DNA from: Photobacterium alginatilyticum
GTDB taxonomy: Bacteria > Pseudomonadota > Gammaproteobacteria > Enterobacterales > Vibrionaceae
NCBI RefSeq assembly: GCF_009910675.1
Contig: NZ_RSEJ01000005.1
Coordinates: 124,001-188,000 of the forward strand
Direction: 5' to 3'
Length of the DNA: 64,000 nt
Shown here: piece by piece, positions 48,924 through 55,854 of the stretch
Position numbering within the stretch: the first letter of the stretch is position 1
Layout: every line of letters begins with the position of its first letter
The notes under the pieces: model-generated
Database searches by the model: none
What the model saw: the letters and a program-made list of their open reading frames with translations, nothing else
Told to the model about the DNA's origin: nothing
Position numbers and translations under genes: made by a program

Positions 48924-49094
48924 ATGAGTGAAGTCATACTAGCGCTGATAGCTGGGTTTATCGTCGGGGTGTTATTTTCCGCGATAAAGCTGCCGATACC
49001 GGCACCGCCGGTCCTCTCCGGAGTGATGGGAATTTTCGGGGTATACGCAGGAGGTATTGCTTATCAGTGGATTGTGGAACGTTTCTTTACTTAA
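48924..49094 (+). CDS. xapX: XapX-domain small membrane protein
   Basis: A 56-residue protein beginning MSEVILALIAGFIVGVLFS, then KLPIPAPPVLSGVMGIFGVYAGG, with two predicted membrane segments separated by the proline-rich PIPAPPV turn. That turn is the hallmark of the XapX/DUF1427 family, small inner-membrane proteins found near nucleoside (xanthosine) genes, of unproven function. AGAGAG precedes the ATG. Its place between a nucleoside transporter and deoC fits a nucleoside-related role, which is only inferred. Confidence 0.82.
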   Translation: MSEVILALIAGFIVGVLFSAIKLPIPAPPVLSGVMGIFGVYAGGIAYQWIVERFFT

Positions 49095-49117
49095 ATAGGA
49101 TTTTTGAGTAATAACAT

Positions 49118-49228
49118 ATGTTTACATGCTTTTATTGCGGTAAACACATTATCCACCACTGGAAACACGACTTTGATGGTGAGGCGTACCGGAGCTTGGT
49201 ATTATACGTGAGCACCATCATTAACTGA
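49118..49228 (+). CDS. tiny CxxC ORF after xapX, uncertain
   Basis: A 36-codon frame 23 bases after xapX encodes a peptide starting MFTCFYCGKHIIHHWKHDFDG: a CxxC knuckle followed by three histidines, so a zinc site is conceivable. No strong ribosome-binding site is present (TTTTTGAGTAATAACAT precedes the ATG). It may be a real micro-protein, the remnant of a longer gene, or chance. Confidence 0.3.
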   Translation: MFTCFYCGKHIIHHWKHDFDGEAYRSLVLYVSTIIN

Positions 49229-49307
49229 CGATTGCTGTTACAGCGTTTCCCCGTCGTGATGGGAGTACTGTCACGGTTTGCTGGACGGCATAAAAATTTG
49301 CAAGGGC

Positions 49308-49517
49308 TCAGGTTTCCTGAGCTTCTTGCGCGGTGAAAAGGATATCAATCAGGTCGGCAATCTCGCATTGTTTCCCTGAGTCTTCAAGGAACCAAGTCCG
49401 CTCATCTAACTGTTCGCTGTAGGCGGGCCGTTTGACGGTATAGCAACAGATTGCCGTCAAGCGTATGGAACAGTTTCTATAAGCTTGGTAGAAAATAACT
49501 GGACTGGAGATAGTCAT
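49308..49517 (-). CDS. possible small minus-strand ORF overlapping the deoC start, uncertain
   Basis: A minus-strand frame of at most 69 residues runs from a CAT overlapping the deoC ATG down to 49308. The C-terminal 50 residues read like protein ([20 protein letters not shown], then [19 protein letters not shown]) with varied, acidic composition. A hairpin GCTCAGG-AAA-CCTGAGC overlaps its stop codon, as some terminators do. No ribosome-binding site is seen for the ATG; a TTG at about 49464 is an alternative start. I do not recognise the family. It may be a decayed gene. Confidence 0.3.
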   Translation of the reverse strand: MTISSPVIFYQAYRNCSIRLTAICCYTVKRPAYSEQLDERTWFLEDSGKQCEIADLIDILFTAQEAQET

Positions 49518-50289
49518 GAGCGATTTAAAAGCTGCTGCACTACGTGCACTTAAACTAATGGATCTTACCACTCTGAACGATGACGACACTGATGCAAAAG
49601 TGATCGAGTTGTGTAAGAACGCGAAAACACCTGTAGGCAACACAGCAGCTATCTGTATCTACCCACGTTTCATTCCTGTAGCGAAGAAGCAACTGCGTGA
49701 GCAAGGTACACCTGAAGTCCGTATTGCAACTGTTACAAACTTCCCACACGGTAACGACGACATCGCAATTGCAGTAGCAGAAACTAAAGCTGCTGTTGCT
49801 TACGGTGCGGACGAAGTTGACGTTGTATTCCCATACCGTGCCCTAATGGCGGGTAACGAAGAAGTGGGCTTCGAGCTGGTTAAGCAGTGTAAAGAAGCTT
49901 GTGGCGACATTCTGCTGAAAGTGATCATCGAAACTGGTGAGCTGAAAACAGAAGAGCTAATCAAGAAAGCATCTGAGCTGTCTATCAAAGCCGGTGCTGA
50001 CTTCATCAAGACATCAACAGGTAAAGTGCCTGTTAACGCAACACCAGAATACGCTGAGATCATGCTGAACGTGATCAAAGAGATGGGCGTAGCGAAAACT
50101 GTTGGCTTCAAGCCTGCAGGTGGTGTTCGTACTGCTGAAGACGCACAGCAATACCTAGACATGGCTGACCGTATTCACGGTGCAGAGTGGGCTGACAACA
50201 TGCACTACCGTTTTGGTGCATCTAGCCTGCTAGCTAACCTACTTCACACTCTAGGTGAAGGCGAAAAAGCTGCTGAAGGCGGCTACTAA
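49516..50289 (+). CDS. deoC: deoxyribose-phosphate aldolase
   Basis: DeoC splits 2-deoxyribose-5-phosphate into acetaldehyde and glyceraldehyde-3-phosphate. The 257-residue TIM barrel has the Schiff-base lysine K165 in FIKTSTGK, the second lysine K199 in VGFKPAGG, and the catalytic aspartate in EVDVVFPYR near residue 102. TGGAG (49504-49508) precedes the ATG. Strong codon bias suggests high expression. First gene of the deo cluster; a strong terminator separates it from deoA. Confidence 0.97.
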   Translation: MSDLKAAALRALKLMDLTTLNDDDTDAKVIELCKNAKTPVGNTAAICIYPRFIPVAKKQLREQGTPEVRIATVTNFPHGNDDIAIAVAETKAAVAYGADEVDVVFPYRALMAGNEEVGFELVKQCKEACGDILLKVIIETGELKTEELIKKASELSIKAGADFIKTSTGKVPVNATPEYAEIMLNVIKEMGVAKTVGFKPAGGVRTAEDAQQYLDMADRIHGAEWADNMHYRFGASSLLANLLHTLGEGEKAAEGGY

Positions 50290-50298
50290 TCTAATCCC

Positions 50299-50332
50299 GT
50301 AAGGTGGCATTTATTGCCACCTTACTTTTTTT
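50299..50332 (+). terminator. terminator between deoC and deoA
   Basis: GTAAGGTGGCA / TGCCACCTTAC (11 bp) with a TTTAT loop and seven Ts. It makes deoC and deoA-deoB separate or polar units, unlike the contiguous E. coli deoCABD arrangement. Confidence 0.92.
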
Positions 50333-50487
50333 GCCTGTGACTATTTACTGTTTGGTTCTTGCCCGGCTGCGGCGCGAGCGGCACCTGTGCGGCTGAGAAT
50401 CATACTGTGAGCCACTTTTTCCAATAAAAAGGGTTACGCAAGGTAAATTGTCATCTGCCCTACATTATTATCTGACCGGGGAATACC

Positions 50488-51819
50488 ATGTATTTACCAC
50501 AAGAAATCATTAGAAAAAAACGCGACAACATCGAACTATCTGCAGACGAAATTAACTTCTTTATCCAGGGTGTTGCTAAAGACACTGTTTCTGAAGGCCA
50601 GATTGCTGCTTTTGCGATGGCAATCTACTTCAACGACATGACCATGAACGAGCGTGTAGCCCTAACATGTGCAATGCGTGATTCAGGCATGGTGATCAAC
50701 TGGGATCATATGAATTTTGACGGTCCGATTGTTGATAAGCACTCTACCGGTGGTGTTGGTGATGTAACATCGCTAATGCTTGGTCCAATGGTGGCTGCAT
50801 GTGGTGGTTATGTACCAATGATTTCTGGTCGTGGTCTGGGCCACACCGGCGGTACGCTGGACAAGCTAGAATCTATTCCTGGCTATAACATTACGCCGAC
50901 CAATGAAGTATTTGGTCAGGTGACAAAAGATGCTGGCGTGGCAATTATCGGCCAGACTGGCGATTTGGCACCAGCGGACAAGCGTGTATATGCTACTCGC
51001 GATGTAACCGCCACTGTTGACAACATCTCGCTGATCACGGCATCAATCCTGTCTAAGAAACTGGCTGCCGGTCTTGGCTCGCTGGTTATGGACGTTAAAG
51101 TGGGTTCTGGTGCCTTCATGCCAACTTACGAAGCATCTGAAGAGCTGGCAAAATCAATTGTTGCCGTAGCAAACGGTGCGGGTACCAAGACGACCGCACT
51201 GCTAACCGACATGAACCAGGTACTGGCTTCTACTGCGGGTAACGCACTGGAAGTTCGTGAAGCCGTTCAGTTCCTGACCGGTGAATACCGTAACCCTCGC
51301 TTATTTGCCGTGACCATGGCATTGTGTGCCGAAATGCTTGTAAACAGTGGCTTGGCTACTGATTTGGAACAAGCGAACGCGAAACTGCAGGAAGTACTGG
51401 ATAACGGTAAAGCCGCAGCGTGTTTCGGTAAGATGGTTGCAGGTCTTGGTGGTCCGGTTGACTTCATGGAAAACTACGACAACTACCTGGATAAAGCAGA
51501 AATCGTGAAACCTGTTTATGCCGAGAGCACAGGTTATGCATTCGCGATGGATACGCGTGGTCTGGGTATGGCTGTTGTAGGTATGGGTGGCGGTCGCCGC
51601 GTTGCATCCGACACTATCGACTATGCTGTGGGTCTGAGCGATATGATCGCACTGGGTACTGAAGTGAATGCTGATACCCCGCTAGCGGTTATCCATGCGC
51701 GTACCGAAGCGCAATGGGAAGAAGCTGCGAAGGCTGTTCGTGAGAACATCACGATTTCAGAGCAGAAGCCTGAGCCTACTCCTGAGGTTTACCGTCGCGT
51801 TCGCCCTGAAGATGTTTAA
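50488..51819 (+). CDS. deoA: thymidine phosphorylase
   Basis: DeoA phosphorolyses thymidine to thymine and deoxyribose-1-phosphate. The 443-residue protein has the family motif [19 protein letters not shown] near residue 83 and [20 protein letters not shown] near residue 113, matching the phosphate- and pyrimidine-binding loops. A long separate upstream region (50333-50487) follows the deoC terminator and must hold its promoter. deoB starts 10 bases downstream. Confidence 0.97.
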   Translation: MYLPQEIIRKKRDNIELSADEINFFIQGVAKDTVSEGQIAAFAMAIYFNDMTMNERVALTCAMRDSGMVINWDHMNFDGPIVDKHSTGGVGDVTSLMLGPMVAACGGYVPMISGRGLGHTGGTLDKLESIPGYNITPTNEVFGQVTKDAGVAIIGQTGDLAPADKRVYATRDVTATVDNISLITASILSKKLAAGLGSLVMDVKVGSGAFMPTYEASEELAKSIVAVANGAGTKTTALLTDMNQVLASTAGNALEVREAVQFLTGEYRNPRLFAVTMALCAEMLVNSGLATDLEQANAKLQEVLDNGKAAACFGKMVAGLGGPVDFMENYDNYLDKAEIVKPVYAESTGYAFAMDTRGLGMAVVGMGGGRRVASDTIDYAVGLSDMIALGTEVNADTPLAVIHARTEAQWEEAAKAVRENITISEQKPEPTPEVYRRVRPEDV

Positions 51820-51829
51820 TGGAGTCAAA

Positions 51830-53050
51830 ATGAAACGTTCAATTATTCTTGTACTTGATTCTTTCGGTGTCGGCGCAACAGAAGATGCTGTTGATTTCGG
51901 CGATGTAGGTTCGAACACCCTGGGTCATATTGCAGCGCAGTGTGCCCGTGGCGAGGCTGACAACGGCGACCGTAGCGGTCCGCTTAACCTGCCTAACCTG
52001 AACAAGCTGGGTCTGGGTAAGGCGTGTGAAGAGTCATCAGGTACTTTCCCTGAAGGTCTTGACGCGGCTGCTGAAATCACCGGCGCGTATGGTCATGCTA
52101 AAGAGCTGTCTTCAGGCAAGGATACGCCGTCAGGTCACTGGGAAATTGCCGGTGTACCTGTACTGTTTGACTGGGGTTACTTCACTGATCACTCAAACAG
52201 CTTCCCGAAAGAGCTGACTGATCGCATTCTTGAGCGTGCCGGCCTGCCAGGTTTCCTGGGTAACTGCCACGCATCAGGTACTCAGGTTCTTGATGACTTG
52301 GGTGAAGAGCACATGAAGACAGGCATGCCTATCTTCTATACCTCTGCTGACTCTGTATTCCAGATTGCCTGTCACGAAGAGACATTCGGCCTGGATAACC
52401 TGATGGAGCTTTGCCAGATTGCTCGTGAAGAGCTGGAAGAGTACAACATCGGCCGAGTGATCGCGCGTCCGTTCATCGGTGCCGGCAAAGGCCAGTTTGA
52501 GCGTACGGGTAACCGTCGTGATCTGTCTGTCGAGCCACCAGCAGCCACTGTACTGCAGAAACTGGTTGACGAGAAAGGCGGTGACGTTGTTTCTATCGGT
52601 AAGATCTCTGACATCTATGCCGGCTGCGGTATTACCCAGAAAGTGAAGGCGACCGGTATCCCGGCTCTGTTCGAGGCAACCCTTGAGCAGATCAAGAAAG
52701 CGGGTGACAACACTATCGTATTCACCAACTTCGTTGACTTTGATTCAGCTTACGGCCACCGTCGTGACGTTGCTGGCTACGCGGCTGCACTGGAATACTT
52801 CGATAAGCGCCTGCCTGAGATCATTGAGCTGCTTCAGGAAGACGATGTATTGATCCTGACTGCCGACCACGGCTGTGATCCAACATGGGAAGGTACTGAC
52901 CACACCCGTGAGCACATCCCTGTTCTTGTAACAGGTCCTAAAGTGAAAGCAGGTTCACTGGGTCGCCGCGAGACATTTGCCGATATCGGCCAGACCCTGG
53001 CTGAGTACTTCGGTACGTCGGACATGGAATACGGTAAGTCGTTCCTGTAA
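51830..53050 (+). CDS. deoB: phosphopentomutase
   Basis: DeoB interconverts (deoxy)ribose-1- and -5-phosphates, linking DeoA/DeoD to DeoC. The 406-residue alkaline-phosphatase-superfamily protein starts [20 protein letters not shown] and contains the metal/phosphate residues in DTPSGHWE near residue 95 and [21 protein letters not shown] near residue 345. ATG 51830 has GGAG 5 bases upstream; the longer open frame runs back into deoA and is not used. Confidence 0.97.
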   Translation: MKRSIILVLDSFGVGATEDAVDFGDVGSNTLGHIAAQCARGEADNGDRSGPLNLPNLNKLGLGKACEESSGTFPEGLDAAAEITGAYGHAKELSSGKDTPSGHWEIAGVPVLFDWGYFTDHSNSFPKELTDRILERAGLPGFLGNCHASGTQVLDDLGEEHMKTGMPIFYTSADSVFQIACHEETFGLDNLMELCQIAREELEEYNIGRVIARPFIGAGKGQFERTGNRRDLSVEPPAATVLQKLVDEKGGDVVSIGKISDIYAGCGITQKVKATGIPALFEATLEQIKKAGDNTIVFTNFVDFDSAYGHRRDVAGYAAALEYFDKRLPEIIELLQEDDVLILTADHGCDPTWEGTDHTREHIPVLVTGPKVKAGSLGRRETFADIGQTLAEYFGTSDMEYGKSFL

Positions 53051-53071
53051 CGCATATAACATATCCCTGCC

Positions 53072-53108
53072 GCTGTTTCGTTCTATAGTTGTTATAGTTC
53101 GAAACAGC
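53072..53108 (+). other. long hairpin between deoB and deoD
   Basis: GCTGTTTCG (53072-53080) pairs perfectly with CGAAACAGC (53100-53108), and an inner CTATA / TATAG stem extends it. No T-run follows. It may stabilise the upstream message or mark processing within the operon. A SNP-resistant 9-bp outer stem makes chance unlikely. Confidence 0.6.
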
Positions 53109-53172
53109 AACCTAATACTAATGACAGCCGTTGGTTAGAATCGGGCCGACGGAGAAATGGAAGGAAATTTCG

Positions 53173-53892
53173 ATGGCTACTCCACATATTAATGCAGAAA
53201 TGGGTGATTTCGCAGACGTAGTTCTGATGCCGGGTGATCCGCTACGTGCCAAGTACATTGCTGAAACGTTCCTGGACGATGCAAAAGAAGTGTGTAACGT
53301 TCGTAACATGTTCGGCTACACAGGTACGTACAAAGGCCGTAAGATCTCTGTTATGGGTCACGGTATGGGTATCCCTTCATGCTCAATCTACGCGACCGAG
53401 CTGGTTAAAGACTTCGGCGTGAAGAAAATCATCCGCGTTGGTAGCTGTGGTGCAGTACGTGACGATGTAAACCTGCGTGATGTTGTTATCGGTATGGGTG
53501 CATCTACTGACTCTAAAGTAAACCGTATCCGTTTCGGCGATCACGATTTCGCAGCACTGGCTGATTACGGTATGGTGCAAAACGCAGTAGAAGCGGCAAA
53601 AGCGAAGGGTATCGACGTTAAAGTAGGTAACATCTTCTCTGCAGACCTGTTCTACAACCCTGATTTCGATTTCTTCCAGACGATGAAGAAATACGGCATC
53701 GTTGGTGTTGAAATGGAAGCGGCAGGCATCTACGGCCTGGCAGCAGAGTTTGGTGCTAAAGCACTGACTATCTGTACGGTTTCAGATCACATCCTACGTG
53801 GTGAAGCAACAACATCTGAAGAGCGCCAGCTGACGTTCAACGACATGATGGAAATTGCACTTGAGTCTGTTCTGCTAGGTGATGCTGAATAA
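53173..53892 (+). CDS. deoD: purine nucleoside phosphorylase
   Basis: DeoD phosphorolyses purine (deoxy)nucleosides. The 239-residue protein starts [27 protein letters not shown] and has [16 protein letters not shown], the RVGSCGAV loop, [13 protein letters not shown] and the catalytic aspartate in TVSDHI. ATG 53173 has AAGGAAA 6 bases upstream; an upstream in-frame ATG lacks support. Confidence 0.97.
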   Translation: MATPHINAEMGDFADVVLMPGDPLRAKYIAETFLDDAKEVCNVRNMFGYTGTYKGRKISVMGHGMGIPSCSIYATELVKDFGVKKIIRVGSCGAVRDDVNLRDVVIGMGASTDSKVNRIRFGDHDFAALADYGMVQNAVEAAKAKGIDVKVGNIFSADLFYNPDFDFFQTMKKYGIVGVEMEAAGIYGLAAEFGAKALTICTVSDHILRGEATTSEERQLTFNDMMEIALESVLLGDAE

Positions 53893-53912
53893 GCACGTTT
53901 GATAGGATATGT

Positions 53913-53941
53913 AAAAAAGACGGCCAAGGCCGTCTTTTTTT
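53913..53941 (+). terminator. terminator after deoD
   Basis: AAAAAAGACGGCC / GGCCGTCTTTTTT with a very short centre, T-runs on both strands. It also sits 60 bases beyond the minus-strand smp stop and can serve both directions. Confidence 0.92.
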
Positions 53942-53965
53942 ATACGCGAACATCGGTGATGAGCT

Positions 53966-54000
53966 TCTAGATACGAGTGACTCGCCACTCGTACCTGTTG
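53966..54000. repeat. CTAG/CTCGCCACT degenerate spacer repeat
   Basis: The short spacer holds TTCTAGA followed by ACGAGTGACTCGCCACTCGT, an imperfect palindrome around CGAGTGACTCG. CTCGCCACT (53981-53989) is the word found twice in the truB-rpsO spacer. Confidence 0.5.
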
Positions 54001-54615
54001 TTAATCTTTGGCATTTGACGTTAGCAGGAACGGGAAGTGCCAGATATCTTTGCGGCGGCCGAAGGTGAAGGCCAGCAAGAAGCCGATGAACAAGGCGGCC
54101 AATATCAGTCCCCGAATAATATTGGTCATGTATTCAACCTGACTGGCGGCATCTTCCAATAGCTTGCCGTGCTCTAAGGTAATACGGACAAAGCCAATCA
54201 CCTGCTTGTCGGCCATCACCGGCTCGACAATTTGCTGGCGGCCAAAGCTGGCAACAGACAGCGGGGTCGAAATCCCCGTAACCTGCTCCAACGGCATCGC
54301 CTCTTCTGTTTTGGCGATAGCGATACCCTCCAGATCGTAGATGCTGGCATCAAGAATGAGTGGCTCCTCGGAGAGCTGCTGAACCAGCGCCTGAAGCTTG
54401 TCCTGATTGTTATCAAGAATATCTTTGGCTGCCGTCCCGGCGGCTTGCCGAACGATAATGCGTGACAGAGACTGGGTCTGCTCGCTGAGCGCCCGGTAGC
54501 TGCGGAGATTTAAGTCCGAGCCATATTCCAGCATGGTAACCAAGCCGCCCAGGCAGGCTATCAATACCAGAAGTTGCCATGTTCGCTGTAGTCGCGTTTT
54601 TTTCAGTATCATCAT
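54001..54615 (-). CDS. smp: Smp/YtjB-family membrane protein (AhpA)
   Basis: Inner-membrane protein of 204 residues with an N-terminal membrane helix (about 12-30), a periplasmic domain (DKLQALVQQLSEEPLILDASIYDLEG, similar to single-Cache-like sensors) and a second helix near the C-terminus (about 165-185). E. coli smp (ytjB) is likewise divergent from serB. Its function is not established. Confidence 0.88.
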   Translation of the reverse strand: MMILKKTRLQRTWQLLVLIACLGGLVTMLEYGSDLNLRSYRALSEQTQSLSRIIVRQAAGTAAKDILDNNQDKLQALVQQLSEEPLILDASIYDLEGIAIAKTEEAMPLEQVTGISTPLSVASFGRQQIVEPVMADKQVIGFVRITLEHGKLLEDAASQVEYMTNIIRGLILAALFIGFLLAFTFGRRKDIWHFPFLLTSNAKD

Positions 54616-54729
54616 ATCAACATATAGTGGAATCTAAGCCGAAATGCACGAATGCCATATTGGGGCTTGCCCTAATAAATTGCAATAGGGTACTTTGGTA
54701 GCAGTGGATTAATATGACCAAACTTAAAC

Positions 54730-55695
54730 ATGGATGTAGATAGCGTGCTAAAAGTTAAAAAACACACTTCGCTGCAACAGCGCTTCCCCAGCATAAATTC
54801 AGCCTCTAACCTGATAAGGCAACAAGCCGGCTTGCTGGTTTACGGGCGGCGAATAACGCCTGAGCTGCTGGCGGACATTGCGGCATATGTCGGTGATGAG
54901 CTGGATGTGGTCGCCGCATGGAAGGTGGGATCGTATGATGCATTGCTGATCCGGGATGAGCTGTCGGCCTTGCTGGAACAGGCATTGATTAAGTATCAGC
55001 TCGATTATGTCTCTAGTAGCGAGCTGCCTGACCTGTCCGAACCCGGCCTTGTGGTGATGGATATGGACTCGACGGCCATTGAGATCGAATGTATCGATGA
55101 AATTGCCGTGCTGGCCGGGGTCGGGGAGCAAGTCGCCGAGGTGACAGAGCGGGCAATGCAGGGCGAGCTTGATTTTGAACAAAGCTTGCGTCAGCGGGTG
55201 GCAACACTGGCGGGTGCTGATGAATCGATTTTGGAATCAGTGCGCTCGACACTGCCGATGATGCCGGAGCTGCGCGAGCTGGTGGCAACCCTCCATCACT
55301 ATGGCTGGAAAGTCGCCATTGCCTCGGGTGGGTTTACCTATTTTTCGGACTACCTCAAAGACGAATTACAGCTGGTCCATGCCCAGTCGAATACGCTGGA
55401 CATTGTCGATGGCAAGCTGACCGGCAAGGTGCTTGGCGATGTGGTTGATGCCCAGGTCAAGGCCGATATTTTGCGCGAGCTGGCTGATCAGCACGAGATT
55501 GCCCTGCACAATACCGTTGCCGTCGGTGACGGTGCCAATGATCTTCTGATGCTCAAGGCTGCAGGGTTGGGCGTTGCCTACCACGCCAAGCCGAAAGTCG
55601 AGGCAGAAGCCCCCGCGGTGATCCGCCATGCGGACCTAGGGGGAGTGATGTGTATTCTGTCTGCCTCACTGATGCCACAGGGGATCAGTTGGTAG
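54730..55695 (+). CDS. serB: phosphoserine phosphatase
   Basis: SerB performs the last step of serine synthesis. The 321-residue HAD phosphatase has the nucleophile motif VVMDMDSTAIEIECIDE (DMDST near residue 114), ASGGFTYFSDYL, and VGDGANDLLML. The N-terminal 100 residues form the ACT-like domain of the long SerB type. The start may be ATG 54730 or GTG 54745; neither has a good ribosome-binding site. It is divergent from smp, as in E. coli. Confidence 0.95.
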   Translation: MDVDSVLKVKKHTSLQQRFPSINSASNLIRQQAGLLVYGRRITPELLADIAAYVGDELDVVAAWKVGSYDALLIRDELSALLEQALIKYQLDYVSSSELPDLSEPGLVVMDMDSTAIEIECIDEIAVLAGVGEQVAEVTERAMQGELDFEQSLRQRVATLAGADESILESVRSTLPMMPELRELVATLHHYGWKVAIASGGFTYFSDYLKDELQLVHAQSNTLDIVDGKLTGKVLGDVVDAQVKADILRELADQHEIALHNTVAVGDGANDLLMLKAAGLGVAYHAKPKVEAEAPAVIRHADLGGVMCILSASLMPQGISW

Positions 55696-55776
55696 ACGGA
55701 AGGTACTCGTTTTTAGAGGCGAGTTTCTAGGAAGAGCTTAATTTCTTAGGTTGTTATTACATAGCCTTGGGCTAAA

Positions 55777-55810
55777 AAGAAAGCGAGAGGCGTACACCTC
55801 TCGCTTTCTT
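55777..55810. terminator. bidirectional hairpin terminator between serB and the PilZ gene
   Basis: A 14-bp perfect stem AAGAAAGCGAGAGG / CCTCTCGCTTTCTT with a CGTACA loop. T content is modest on both sides. It lies between convergent genes. Confidence 0.75.
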
Positions 55811-55821
55811 ATTGTATCTTC

Positions 55822-55854
55822 TACCTAGTACCTAGTACCTAGTACCTAGTACCT
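55822..55854. repeat. tandem heptamer (TACCTAG)x4.7 at the plzC stop codon
   Basis: Four perfect copies of TACCTAG and a partial fifth end one base before the minus-strand stop codon of the neighbouring PilZ gene (55857-55855). Each unit contains CTAG. Upstream (55700-55760) are degenerate TTCTAGG/TTCTTAGG words of the same type. Confidence 0.85.

Noticed and set aside
55822-55854. CRISPR or phage attachment site at the heptamer repeat
   Set aside because: Seven-base units with no spacers and no adjacent cas, integrase or tRNA; a simple microsatellite fits better.
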